64,000 bases of DNA from Trematomus loennbergii (taxonomy: Eukaryota; Chordata; Actinopteri; Perciformes; Nototheniidae), in contig JAAOOA010000126.1 in the NCBI GenBank assembly GCA_012861695.1, forward strand, positions 1,008,146 through 1,072,145, written 5' to 3'. Position numbers and translations under genes: made by a program. Every line of letters starts with the position of its first letter. The stretch's first letter is position 1. Shown here in pieces: positions 12,401 through 32,794 of this stretch. The notes beneath the pieces are model-generated. The model was not told where the DNA came from. It did no database searches and saw only the letters and a program-made list of their open reading frames with translations.

Positions 12401-14517
12401 GTATATCAGTATGTAGTGTCTCTACTTTAAAGAGTCCTCTCCTGCTGATGTTCAGGTGTATATCAGTATGTAGTATCTCTACTTTAAAGAGTCCTCTCCT
12501 GCTGATGTTCAGGTTATATCAGTATGTAGTCTCTACTTTAAAGAGTCCTCTCCTGCTGATGTTCAGGTGTATATCAGTATGTAGTATCTCTACTTTAAAG
12601 AGTCCTCTCCTGCTGATGTTCAGGTGTATATCAGTATGTAGTGTCTCTACTTTAAAGAGTCCTCTCCTGCTGATGTTCAGGTGTATATCAGTATGTAGTG
12701 TCTCTACTTTAAAGAGTCCTCTCCTGCTGATGTTCAGGTGTATCAGTATGTAGTATCTCTACTTTAAAGAGTCCTCTCCTGCTGATGTTCAGGTGTATAT
12801 CAGTATGTAGTATCTCTACTTTAAAGAGTCCTCTCCTGCTGATGTTCAGGTGTATATCAGTATGTAGTGTCTCTACAAAGAGTCCTATCCTGCTGATGTT
12901 CAGGTGTATATCAGTATGTAGTGTCTCTACTTTAAAGAGTCCTCTCCTGCTGATGTTCAGGTGTATATCAGTATGTAGTGTCTCTACTTTAAAGAGTCCT
13001 CTCCTGCTGATGTTCAGGTGTATATCAGTATGTAGTGTCTCTACTTTAAAGAGTCCTCTCCTGCTGATGTTCAGGTGTATATCAGTATGTAGTGTCTCTA
13101 CTTTAAAGAGTCCTCTCCTGCTGATGTTCAGGTGTATATCAGTATGTAGTGTCTCTACTTTAAAGAGTCCTCTCCTGCTGATGTTCAGGTGTATATCAGT
13201 ATGTAGTGTCTCTACTTTAAAGAGTCCTCTCCTGCTGATGTTCAGGTGTATATCAGTATGTAGTGTCTCTACTTTAAAGAGTCCTCTCCTGCTGATGTTC
13301 AGGTGTATATCAGTATGTAGTATCTCTACTTTAAAGAGTCCTCTCCTGCTGATGTTCAGGTGTATATCAGTATGTAGTATCTCTACTTTAAAGAGTCCTC
13401 CTGCTGATGTTCAGGTGTATATCAGTATGTAGTGTCTCTACTTTAAAGAGTCCTCTCCTGCTGATGTTCAGGTGTATATCAGTATGTAGTGTCTCTACTT
13501 TAAAGAGTCCTCTCCTGCTGATGTTCAGGTGTATATCAGTATGTAGTGTCTCTACTTTAAAGAGTCCTCTCCTGCTGATGTTCAGGTGTATATCAGTATG
13601 TAGTTCTACTACAAAGAGTCCTATCCTGCTGATGTTCAGGTGTATATCAGTATGTAGTATCTCACTTTAAAGAGTCCTCTCCTGCTGATGTTCAGGTGTA
13701 TATCAGTATGTAGTGTCTCTACTTTAAAGAGTCCTCTCCTGCTGATGTTCAGGTGTATATCAGTATGTAGTGTCTCTACTTTAAAGAGTCCTCTCCTGCT
13801 GATGTTCAGGTGTATATCAGTATGTAGTATCTCTACTTTAAAGAGTCCTCTCCTGCTGATGTTCAGGTGTATATCAGTATGTAGTGTCTCTACTTTAAAG
13901 AGTCCTCTCCTGCTGATGTTCAGGTGTATATCTAGTATGTATTGTCTCTACTTTAAAGAGTCCTCTCCTGCTAATGTTCAGGTGTGTATCAGTTGTAGTG
14001 TCTCTACTTTAAAGAGTCCTCTCCTGCTGATGTTCAGGTGTATCAGTATGTAGTGTCTCTACTTTAAAGAGTCCTCTCCTGCTGTGTTCAGGTGTGTATC
14101 AGTATGTAGTGTCTCTACTTTAAAGAGTCCTCTCCTGCTGATGTTCAGGTGTGTATCAGTATGTAGTGTCTCTACTTTAAAGAGTCCTCTCCTGCTAATT
14201 TCAGGTGTATCAGTATGTAGTGTCTCTACTTTAAAGAGTCCTCTCCTGCTGATGTTCAGGTGTGTATCAGTATGTAGTGTCTCTACTTTAAAGAGTCCTC
14301 TCCTGCTGATGTTCAGGTGTATATCAGTATGTAGTGTCTCTACTTTAAAGAGTCCTCTCCTGCTGATGTTCAGGTGTATATCAGTATGTAGTGTCTCTAC
14401 TTTAAAGAGTCCTCCCTGCTGATGTTCAGGTGTGTATTCAGTTGTAGTGTCTCTACTTTAAAGAGTCCCCCCTGCTGATGTTCAGGTGTGTATCAGTTTG
14501 TAGTGTCTCTACTTTAT
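9481..14517. repeat. 57-bp minisatellite, about 88 copies
   Basis: The unit begins AGAGTCCTCTCCTGCTGATG and ends near GTCTCTACTTTAA. Copies are almost identical through most of the array. The main variant is GTGTCTC versus GTATCTC, which alternates near the left edge and then occurs irregularly. Copies with indels or base changes concentrate towards the right end (after about 11500), the usual pattern of older edge units. Because 57 is divisible by three and one plus frame lacks stops, it gives a meaningless open frame of more than 600 codons. The array begins 28 bp from the SLC36 exon acceptor. It is not a CRISPR: there are no spacers. Confidence 0.98.
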
Positions 14518-14524
14518 CTAAAAG

Positions 14525-14650
14525 TAACTTCCATTCTTTCAAGGACTATTGCAACACCTCGCTTCTGAATAATTCCCCAAAAAGCTCTTATTTTTCCAAT
14601 TTTTTCCAATGAATTCTTATTTAATTTTGATTAATGATACTCAACCCCAT
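14525..14650 (+). repeat. Copy 2 of the repeat bracketing the minisatellite
   Basis: This matches 8522-8633 except for a small insertion in a T-rich stretch. It starts within 10 bases of the end of the array. The most economical reading is that the segment from about 8522 to 14520 was tandemly duplicated or expanded, and this is the start of the next copy. Confidence 0.85.
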
Positions 14651-14895
14651 GTATGCACTTTTAAGACCTTATAGACTCCAGCTGTGTTTTACAACAAAGA
14701 TTTAAAGTTACAGATTACAGCCAATACATCGGTTTATTCCAGACTGTTTCTGGCCCATGAAGCGAATTGGGGGACAACAAACATTGTCCTTTTTCACTAC
14801 GATACTACTGTGTACTTTTAATGACACTCAACATGAATGCTAAGGCATTAATCCAAAAAACAACATACTGTCACCACAAAAGAACATTAAAAGGC

Positions 14896-14901
14896 TTTAT
14901 T
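14896..14901 (-). terminator. Candidate transferrin polyadenylation signal
   Basis: AATAAA on the minus strand lies about 285 bases past the transferrin stop codon. It is the first canonical signal I see downstream, so the 3' untranslated region is probably about 300 bases. Confidence 0.55.
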
Positions 14902-15183
14902 TGAGAGAAGTCAGGCACGTGTTAACGTAACATAGTGGTTCCAATAACAAAGGTATTGGAACATATGTTACACCAGCATGAAAAAAGCTAGAGGTGGTAG
15001 TGATTGTTTACATGAAAGTTGATCTGTAAATTGTGGTCGTGCAATTATTGGTTATACTTTTAAAAAATCAGTAAGAAAAGATCAGTAAGAAAATACAAAA
15101 GGCAATTTGTGGGTTGAGTGTGGGAAGGGAGGTGCCCGTATCACTCATGGCTGAATAAGGCACCTCTTGGTCCCTGAGTGCCA

Positions 15184-24516
<9,333 letters not shown>

Positions 24517-24563
24517 GTTGGGTCTCAGGTCAGAAGAGCATAGAGTGTGGGAGGCAGCCGGGG

Positions 24564-24571
24564 CTTTTATA
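24564..24571 (-). promoter_or_regulatory. Transferrin TATA box
   Basis: TATAAAAG on the minus strand lies 48-55 bases upstream of the ATG at 24516. Transcription should start near 24540, giving a 5' leader of roughly 25 bases. Confidence 0.75.
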
Positions 24572-24599
24572 GCAAACCTCTGATCAGCTGAACAAAAAG

Positions 24600-25773
24600 T
24601 TTGCTCAGGTTTCCTAATGTGTGCGTGCATGGGCGCGTGCGTGTTTGCACTTTAGTTTGCTGTTACGAGAAAACAGGAGGGTTACATTTCCAACATTTCC
24701 AGATAATGGAAATCCACAGATCCCCCTATTTGTATTGCAATGTAACAATTTTGATGTCAACACTTTTATCTGAAAATGTTTTGGTCGCCTTTCTAGTTAC
24801 CCTTTGAGGAAAAACACATTGACTGATTGGTTGAATAATCAATCGATAAAGAGATGGATTAACCAGGCTTTAAAGATTGTAGGTCCTTACATATAAATAC
24901 ATGAGAAAATAAGTAAAGTAAGCTAAGTTAAGTGAACTTGTGCTGTGATTAAGACTGAAAAACATTAGCATGTATCTAATGCAGAACAAAATGAGCAACA
25001 TATTGTATTAGTATTATAAGCAGTATTAACCAGTGCATGAAGGAAAGTACAAATAATCCATTAGAAGTCAAATCCTCACATATCATATTATTTAAAACCT
25101 AAAAAGACCTCCTTACATAGATGTGCTTAGTAATTGGCTGTGGGTGTCCTAGCCTCCTGCTTTATGAAGAATAGGACGTGTATTGTAAACCTGAATATAT
25201 ACACTATATTTAAAGTAATTCAGCCACGTCAGGGCACCATGGGACTCACATCAGTTAGCATCAGAAGTAAAAAGGCAAAAGCGTTTAAAACTACCATTTA
25301 TCAAAGTATTTTACTTAGAAAAGCTGCAGTGTGACCCACATACTTTAAGAGTGGTGTTTACAGAGTCAATGTTCCCCAACACAAGATCAAGGTTCCTGTT
25401 GAGCTACACCTCCCTTTCTGGTCCCATCTGCCAAATATTGAAAAATAACCCAATAACCTAGATAGATTTATTGTTTTATTCCGGGATGGTGAAACTTTAG
25501 CAGATCCAATACTGGACGAATACGTAGATTATATTTCATGGACTTAGGCATCTATAGCTGTGGGAACATGTTTCAAATGGGGGGGGGGGGGGGGGGCTGT
25601 GGGATGACACCAGGGCTGGTTGTGACCAATTTGCTGCCCGATATGCAAGATTTTAGCTGGCAATGAAAAACCTCGACAAAAGACCAATACACGGTGGACA
25701 GTTTATATAAAAAGCCTTCAAATACATTTAGTATTGTATGAACATGTTTTAATTGGGAGGTGGACGTCACATC
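24600..25773. other. Intergenic region upstream of transferrin, no gene seen
   Basis: I see no exon, RNA gene or clear repeat boundary. There is a G run at about 25578-25596. The transferrin promoter ends near 24600. Confidence 0.5.
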
Positions 25774-25781
25774 CTCTATGG

Positions 25782-26157
25782 CAGGGGTGTCAAACTCAAT
25801 TTCATCACGGGCCACATTCGTATAAAGGTTGCACTCAAAGGGCCGGTTGTAACTATATAAATATATAATATATATATAAAATAATGTATTATATAACATT
25901 ATTGCCTCTGCATTGGATTATTATCAGATAGGATAATAACTTAGTAATTAACTACGTCTGAAAGCAGAAGTCCAGGGCAAACAATTGCAAGTCTCTTCAG
26001 TGCGCATGTCACAAAACGAGATGCATTGTGGGACGTGTAGTTTATGGGCAACCTGCTTCTGTAACCGTATAATAAACGTAATATATTCTTTGCACGCTCT
26101 TGCGGGGCCACATAAAATGAAGTCGCAGGCGGATTTGGCCCCCTTGAGAGACCCCTG
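25782..26157. mobile_element. Short hAT-like element with perfect TSD
   Basis: Left end CAGGGGTGTCAAACTCAA and right end GAGAGACCCCTG; the 8-bp duplication CTCTATGG is exact (25774-25781 and 26158-26165). It is inserted into the CCGGGGGCATGC repeat family copy that resumes at 26164. Confidence 0.92.
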
Positions 26158-26163
26158 CTCTAT

Positions 26164-27400
26164 GGGGTCCGGGGGTATGCCCCCCCGGGAAGTTTTTTTT
26201 TAACATTTTAAAGTAAAATGCTTCAATCTGGTGCACTTTGAGCGCCCAATTACAGAGACCTGATCTACTGTAGGGAGTACAACTTTAAACACCCATATGA
26301 AAAAGATCGGTTTGCATTTTAATAACTAAATAAGTGTGCAAACAATAACCAACTTATTTTATTTTGTTGTTCATTTAGCCTATATTTTTATTTTACCAGT
26401 TAAAGGTGGGTAGGTAATTCACTTCAGAAACACTTTTTGTTATATTCCATGGAATGCTCTTAACATCCTGATAGCAATGAAAACATTGAATGCTTTGACA
26501 ATAAATACATAAAAAATATCATCTGTGGAAGCCGTAGTACTGTAAAAAGCACGACCAATCATCTGAGCCGGCCCGGCTAAAATAACTGGATGGCCTACCT
26601 GCCTGTCAGCCTTCCATCTGTGCACAAACTTATCTCGTGCCCTCATTGGCCCTCAGTGTGTGTTGGAGGAGGGGCTCTGTAAGGAAGTCTGAAGGAAGGG
26701 GCAGATTCTTTCCGGTTGTGTACTTTCAAATTCTAGCACACTCGAGCTGGTTTCTCCAAAATTACATACCCCACCTTTAACATTTATTTATTTATGTATA
26801 TTTTGTAATCTCTCCAGTTTTAAACGATATTTTTGGTTTACTGTCCTATAGTATACATTGGAATGATTTCAAACCTGTTTTTATTTATCCTAATAATTAG
26901 AAAGGTGTGCCTTGGAAATATTTGTTTACATAAATTGTGATCGAACCGTTTGAGACCCACTGAGAAAACTTAGACTAAAGTGAACTATCTAAACACTCAG
27001 AGTCCTTTACCTCACTGAGCCTCTCAGTCTAGGAGAGGACTCTCCCTCCACATTATTGTAGAAACAGCTTCTTTTATCCATTAGCGCAACAGAAGCTAAC
27101 AACAATCCCCGCCGATACCGGTGCACCCTCTCTCTCTCTCTCACTTTGGCTGTGAGCTGCGGGCGCCTGATAAGCCAACATCCCCCACTTTCATCACTTA
27201 CAGCGCCCATCGTACAGGGCAAATGGAAAATGTAACTGGGGTGAAAAGGGTGTTATCTTGACTTAATTATGAATGTTGTTACATTAAGGCTGAAAATTCG
27301 GTTTTTTTGCATTATATTTCCATTTAATCTTGTGGACGTGCAGATTCCCTGTCCTCCATCAGGGGGTGCTGCAGCACCCTCTGCACCCCTACTTCCCACG
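26164..27400. repeat. Interspersed repeat family, copy 2, with CT tract
   Basis: Phrases shared with 55640-56300 include the CCGGGAAG motif, the run from TTTGAGACCCACTGAG through AACACTCAGAG to GAGAGGACTCTCC, and a CT tract (27128-27142 here). A more deleted copy lies at 1350-1820. The copy ends near a GGGTGCTGCAGCACCC palindrome at about 27363. A TTAA-flanked MITE is nested at 26400-26780. The family is not identified. Confidence 0.7.
26400..26780. mobile_element. TTAA-flanked MITE (copy 1)
   Basis: TTAA at each end, with termini beginning AAGGTGGG and inverted CCCACCTT. A second, better preserved copy is at 41245-41637, where the inverted repeats extend for about 40 bases. No coding capacity. 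Confidence 0.8.
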
Positions 27401-27843
27401 GCCCGGATATAAAGCATGAGATCAGTCAGGACTCTGAAGCTGACTCAAAGAACAAACACTTATTTTAAACTGGATCTAAAACTGTTGGTTGTGTTCATCC
27501 CTACAGGATCAGAGGAGGGCCGTTCAGAGCCAAGATCCAGAAGAGCTGTGAGTACTGAATATCCTCCATTCATCAAGATATGAAACTCTTTCATGGAGCA
27601 CGACCTCAGAGGAAAACAACACTCTTGTTTCTCTCTCTTCATCATTCTGGATGTTTCTCTTCATGTTTTATATCATCATATTCTCTCTCTCTCTCCTTCT
27701 CCTCTCAGGTGACAGGAAGTGAAGACACACAGAAAGGTGAGAGGTCGTACCGTGTGAAGTTTGTTTTGAGGTTTCACCTCGGAATAAATGTAGTTATTGG
27801 TCAGGGTTTTTCTGGGATTCCAGACAAACCCATGAAACCTAAA
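27400..27843 (+). other. Two exon-like micro-segments of unknown gene
   Basis: Two short stretches have convincing splice borders. The first begins after CCCTACAG (about 27507) and ends before GTGAGTAC (about 27547). The second begins after CTCTCAG (about 27709) and ends before GTGAGAGG (about 27736). They are tens of bases long, so the product cannot be recognised. They may be remnants of an NLR- or GTPase-type immune gene, or chance. Confidence 0.25.
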
Positions 27844-28406
27844 ACGTGTCATTAAAATGTGTTTTATATTACATACATTACATTATAATACATGCAGAGC
27901 CTCTCTGTTCAATTAAAACCCAAAGAAATAAACATTTTCAAGGTTAGGTGTTTAAAAATGCATGCTGTTTAATAACCAAACAACAATTACAACAGAAAGC
28001 GAGTCAGAAATGTTTGTAAATACATTAAAACACCCAAAAAATGGGATCAAAAGAATCAGAAACACAGGAGAGCTCCGACATAAAGACGGTACGACTCAGT
28101 TCCTAAAGTCTGACTGCATTATTACTTTGTTTAGTGACGGTTCATTCTGCTAGGGTCGAGTATCAGGGAGATCTCACTGATTACAATTATCCATATTTAT
28201 TTTGATTAAATCCTATGAATAATATATTTTCTCTTTATCGTATTTTCGACTTCATCCAGATCTCAGGTTCCAGCATCACGTGATCTTTGGTGCCTTATAG
28301 AAACTAGAAAACAAACAATGCTGTAATGTATTAATTATAATGTGTTGCTATTGTACAAAAGAGAAATCATTAAAAACTGTTTTTAATACCTTCAGATGAG
28401 GATTAG
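27844..28406 (+). repeat. Copy 2 of the 550-bp duplication
   Basis: Direct repeat of 7725-8273. A 47-codon open stretch here (27.99-28.15 kb) is broken by a one-base change in copy 1, so I do not treat it as coding. The copy ends exactly where the chromovirus LTR begins. Confidence 0.85.
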
Positions 28407-28845
28407 GTATCAAGCCCAAGTACGGCACGAGCAAAAATAGGACTCAATAGCACAACCAGGCAAAAAGGTCTTTAGTCAGGCGTTTAATCCAAAAGGCAAA
28501 TACAGGCAAAGGTCCAAAAATGTAAAGACTGGAAGGAACGAAAAACAACCAACAAGTTGGCGGAAAACTACTAAAGAAGAAACAACAAAAAACAACCAAC
28601 TAGGTTGGTAAAAATGCTAAGCAGCTAGAACAATAGCTTACGTCAGGAGAGTAACATGGAGCACTTGCTGCTATACAGACAAGACGAACTGGCACCGACC
28701 AAGGAAACAGCACAGACTAAATACACAGGTGATGAGTAATGATTAGGGGCAGCTGAGGCTCATTGAGGCCAGGCAGGTGATTAACAGAGAAGGAAAAACA
28801 CACAGGTGAGGGAGTGAGGCGATCAGCCAGGGCCAGGATGTGACA
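28407..28845 (-). mobile_element. 3' LTR of a Ty3/gypsy element
   Basis: On the minus strand it begins TGTCACATCCTGG directly after a purine-rich tract (GAGGGGGGGGTAC) that follows the integrase stop. It runs to the junction with the duplicated segment, ending TGATA. The length is about 439 bp. No second LTR is present in the window. Confidence 0.8.
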
Positions 28846-28856
28846 GTACCCCCCCC

Positions 28857-30016
28857 TCAACGACCGGCACCGGACGGTCCAGGCTCGTCTGGATGATGCC
28901 TTTGGAAATCCCGGATGAGGTCTGGGTCGACAATGTTCTTTGAAGATACCCATTCCCTCTCCTCAGGACCATAGCCCTCCCAATCCACCAGATACTGGCG
29001 TCCACGACCCCGCCGGCGAACTGCCAAGAGCCGCTTGACAGAATAAACTGGCCCTCCATCGATGAACCGGGGGGGCGGTGGGGGTCTGGAGGCAGGGACC
29101 AGAGGACTCTCCTTGACCGGCTTGATCCGAGCCACATGGAAAGTTGGGTGCGACCTCATGGACCTGGGAAGCTTGAGTCTCACAGCAACAGGATTAATAA
29201 TCTTTGAGACAGGGAAGGGACCGACAAAGCGAGGAGCCAACTTACGGGACTCGACTCGAAGAGGAAGGTCCCGAGTGGAGAGCCATACTCTCTGGCCGAC
29301 ACGATAGGTGGGAGCAGCGATCCGTCTGCGGTCTGCTGCCCTCTTGTACCGAGCAGATGTCCTAAGCAGCACTTGTCTAGCCCCATTCCAGATGCGACGG
29401 CACCTCCGAATCAGTGCCAAGGCAGAAGGAACCCTGACCTCTCCCTCCAGGGACGGAAACAGGGGCGGTTGGTAGCCATAAGCACACTGAAATGGGGAAA
29501 GACCAGTAGAAGAGCAAGGCAATGTGTTGTGCGCATACTCAACCCAGATGAGATTCTTACTCCAAGTAGTGGGGTTCTGAGAGACGAGACAATGCAGGCC
29601 GGTCTCTAACTCCTGGTTGAGCCGCTCGGTCTGTCCGTTGGACTGAGGATGATGGCCGGAGGAGAGGCTAACGGTGGCACCCAGGAGAGCACAGAACTCC
29701 TTCCAAAACTTGGAGACGAACTGGGGACCCCGATCCGACACAACATCCTTAGGGAAGCCATGTAACCGGAAAACATTGGACAGGACAACCTCCGCCGTTT
29801 CCTTGGCAGAGGGTAACTTGGGCAGAGGAACAAAGTGCACCAACTTTGAGAATCTGTCGACAATGGTCAAAATGGTTGTGTCACCTTGGGACATGGGAAG
29901 ACCTGTAACAAAGTCCAGAGAAACGTCCGACCAAGGGCGAGTAGGTACAGGAAGAGCCGACGAGAAACCTTGTTCCGAGCACACACCGGGCAGGCAGCAA
30001 CATACTCCCCCACCTC
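28857..30016 (-). pseudogene. Chromovirus integrase C-terminal part (Ty3/gypsy), 5'-truncated
   Basis: The minus-strand frame encodes the integrase core with Asp (LDFVTGLP), Asp (VSDRGPQF) and Glu (GQTERLNQ). The last two are 35 residues apart, the D,D35E pattern. A DNA-binding region follows, then a C-terminal chromodomain ([16 protein letters not shown]), which places it among chromoviruses. The first residues after the break ([11 protein letters not shown], part of the zinc-binding HHCC motif) lie in another frame, so a small indel exists near 29970. Everything upstream (gag, protease, reverse transcriptase, RNase H) is missing. It cannot move by itself. Confidence 0.92.
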
Positions 30017-30104
30017 AGTAGTATTACAAATGCGGTTTCAATCACATTAGTATGCATAAAAAGTGACAGGTCACACCTGCCTCATCAGTACTACTACTTA
30101 TGCT

Positions 30105-30195
30105 AAGTCCGCCCCCTAATTATGCTAATGAGCCCCTTTGATATGCTAATGAGCCCCTTTGTTCGAGGTGTTATCACATGTAGGTGTGACATTCC
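30105..30195 (+). repeat. Left inverted repeat of the unknown module
   Basis: The sequence containing ATGCTAATGAGCCCC and TTCGAGGTGTTATCACATG recurs in inverted orientation at about 34004-34075 (CATGTGATAACGCCTCGAAC). The match is about 70 bp with mismatches. It may mark the ends of an insertion or a palindromic control region. Confidence 0.7.
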
Positions 30196-30645
30196 CCATT
30201 GTAGTAGATCCTTTGTTGTGTAATCTAATTAGCCTTTGATGTCTGATCCCTTTGTTGTCTATCCTTTGATGTGAGTGGTGAGGTGTTGTGACATGTAGGT
30301 GTGATATCCCCTGTTGTAGTAGATCCTTTGTTGTATAATCTAATTAGCCTTTGATGTCTGCCCCCTTTGTTGTCTAATTACCCTTTGATATCTATCCTTT
30401 GATGTGAGGGATGGGGTGTTTGTGACATGTAGGTGTGAACTCCCCCTTGTAGTAGATCCGTTGTTGTATAATCTAATTAGCTATTGATGTCTGACCCCTT
30501 GTTGTCTAATCTAATTAGACCCTTTGATGTCTGTCCTTTGATGTAAGGGGCAGGTGTTATAACATGTAGGTGTGATATTCTCCCTTGTAGTAGATCCTTT
30601 GATGTCAATCTAATTAGCCCTTTGATGTATGTCCTTTGATCAGTG
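30170..30645 (+). promoter_or_regulatory. Four 115-139-bp repeats rich in CTTTGAT
   Basis: Each unit begins near ACATGTAGGTGTGA (30176, 30291, 30423, 30562) and carries TAGTAGATCC, AATCTAATTAG and several CTTTGAT or CTTTGTTG motifs. I count about ten CTTTGAT cores between 30130 and 30640. CTTTGAT is the core consensus of TCF/LEF factors, so the array could be an enhancer for the gene starting at 30864. That role is inference. Confidence 0.6.
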
Positions 30646-30807
30646 TTTGTAATTAGTGTTAAGGTAGTCTCTTTGAAGTTGTGTGAGACTGTCTCGCACC
30701 CCGTCCTCCTCTCACCTCTTCCCCCTCTCACCCCTTCCCCCTTCCTTTGCTGTGATGTCAGAAGATAGGAGGGTGGAGTTAGATGGAAAATAAAATCCGT
30801 GCAAACT

Positions 30808-30815
30808 AGATAAAA
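30808..30815 (+). promoter_or_regulatory. TATA-like element upstream of gene A
   Basis: GATAAAAAG lies about 50 bases before the ATG at 30864, at a spacing similar to the transferrin promoter in this window. Confidence 0.45.
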
Positions 30816-30863
30816 AGCCAGTCATTTCCACTCACCAAGTCACCTAAACTTTCAAAAACGAAA

Positions 30864-32338
30864 ATGGCAAAGAGACGCATCGATAGGGGTTTAATCAGCG
30901 AGACGCCTGTGACAACTTACCGCCATCCGTCGGGAGCTCCAGTCAAGAAACGGATGCAGTATCTGTGCCGGGTTCAGACCCTCCGTCGGAGGCTCTTCAT
31001 GAAAAATGGAGTCTGGATGTGTGAGACTGTCTCCCCTCACACCCCTCCCACCCCCTCCCCTCCCCCTGCCTGTCACCTCCTGATTATGCTATCAGCCGTT
31101 AATTCTCATTCACCAAGTCACCTAAAACTTTTATTGTCCTCTCTAAATTAGATTAGTTTTAATATGATTTGTGTTAACTATGGATGTGCTCTTAAGTTGT
31201 AGGGCTTGTGAACTAATGTTTAATTACTTTATTAACTACAACAAAGTCTCTCTGAGAGGAAAATAATAATTTAAATATGTTAATGACCCCCCTGATATTG
31301 TATTTTGTAATGTTTAGTTACTTCACACTACTATTAAAGACACAATCCTACAAGAATCCCTGTATGTCGACTCGTCAGCAACAGCGGGTCTCTCCCGTCA
31401 GATTAGACTTTACTAGCGTTTATGTCCGTGCGCAATCAACCCATACAGGACATCTTTTGTCTGTCACACACTATTCTTGTATGTCACATAAGTGATGCAA
31501 CTTTAGATACACTTTTGAAGTAAGCACCACTCTACAACTGGTAGAAAGTTAAGTACTTTGTATGGAATTGGGTTTTCTTTAGAGCTGTTTTCAGTGAGAC
31601 AATGCAGTTTCTGATCATTTTAAGTTTCAAGTTTCAAGGCTTTATGGCATATGCCCATTAGCTACAGTGTAGATATGTCAATGAAAAACATAGGTCACAG
31701 GCTCCTCCAACAGTGCACATAAAACAGATAAAATACTGCAATTTGTGCGTAATTCTCTCACAAAGGAACTGTAAGATACACGTTTATGTATGGAAAACTA
31801 TATAACTTGGTAAAATATTCATTCATTTGTAATGAATTGAGTTTTCTTCAAGAATCAAACTCTAAATGGAGAGTTTGTGATTTTAACACTGTTTCGATGA
31901 AACAATGCAGTTTTGATAACTTGACTTGACTAACATTACTTTTTTTAAATATATGTTTTTAGATGCTTTACTTTTGATTTCTTTCATATTATTTTAACAC
32001 AACATTACTTTTTTCATATTTTTCAACATACTGTGATATATATTTTTTTCTCTCCATTATATTTTTGAATATACAGTGATTTGTATCAAAATACAACATG
32101 CAACTATTACATTATACAATATTATGGCTTTTTGCGATATTTTCAACACAATATACTTTTTTTTGTAGGGCTTCAGGATATTGGGCATGTCATGCATAAA
32201 ACCGGTGTCATCTTTCCTGAAACTGACGTGCTGTCCGTTTTACAAACAAGTTATCTTTCTGCTTCTTCACCCTCTGAATTTTCCTCCCCCGTCCCTCTTA
32301 CTTCAGCCATCACAACAGCAATCAAGTCAGATCTGTGA
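30864..32338 (+). CDS. Unrecognised spliced gene A (about 108 residues)
   Basis: I do not recognise this product. Exon 1 (30864-31020) starts MAKRRIDRGL and is basic, with an Arg/Lys-rich middle (KKRMQY, LRRRLF). It ends at a good donor (T|GTGAGA). Exon 2 (32169-32338) follows a strong acceptor (pyrimidine run then TTTTGTAG) and ends IKSDL-stop. The phases match across the 1148-base intron. ATTAAA overlaps the end (32340-32345). If exon 1 is not spliced it runs to 31151 through proline-rich sequence. The local repeat array and TATA-like box suggest its own promoter. The basic N-terminus suggests nucleic-acid binding or nuclear entry, but nothing more can be said. A viral or transposon origin is possible. 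Confidence 0.45.
31979..32083 (+). repeat. 100-bp direct repeat in gene A intron (copy 1)
   Basis: The stretch from TTTCTTTCATATTATTTTAA to TTTTGAATATACAG is repeated nearly exactly at 35421-35521. It ends in a splice-acceptor-like TACAG in both places. Diverged AT-rich repeats of about 200 bp (phrases GATACACTTTTATGTATG, TTTGTGATTTTAACAC) surround both copies. Confidence 0.85.
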
Positions 32339-32794
32339 AATTAAACACCTCTTCCCAAAGCGTGACTTCCCTATTGAGGGAGTGGGGCAGTGGGGCCTAA
32401 CCCGTTTTGGCCAAATATACTAACATGCAGAACATATGATATGTTTGAAAAAAGACTAACCATCTATCCAGTTCAAGCTGTCTTTAAGATGTGACATTGC
32501 GCTCTGACTTTTTCCCGTAAAATCGTGACAAACTATTACTTATTAAATTTGACCTCATGCTGCTTGGTTGAAAATGATAGATGAGCATTTACCAACAGAT
32601 CAACGCGCAATCAACCCATACAGGAGATCTCTTTCTACACATTATGTGTTATCACTATAATATCATGTCATTATTTAATGTTGTTTTGTTTGTGTGTGTG
32701 TGTACAACGAAGTCTCTTTGAGAGGAAAATTATAATTTAAAGATCTTAATACCCCCTTATTGTTTAATTACTTCACACAACTATTAAAGAATCC

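Noticed and set aside
9481..14517. CRISPR-like array
   Set aside because: Units are directly joined with no unique spacers, and the genome is that of a fish.
27962..28153. 63-codon frame in the 28-kb duplicate
   Set aside because: The duplicate at 7.7-8.3 kb has a one-base change that breaks it, and there are no splice sites, so it is not supported as coding.
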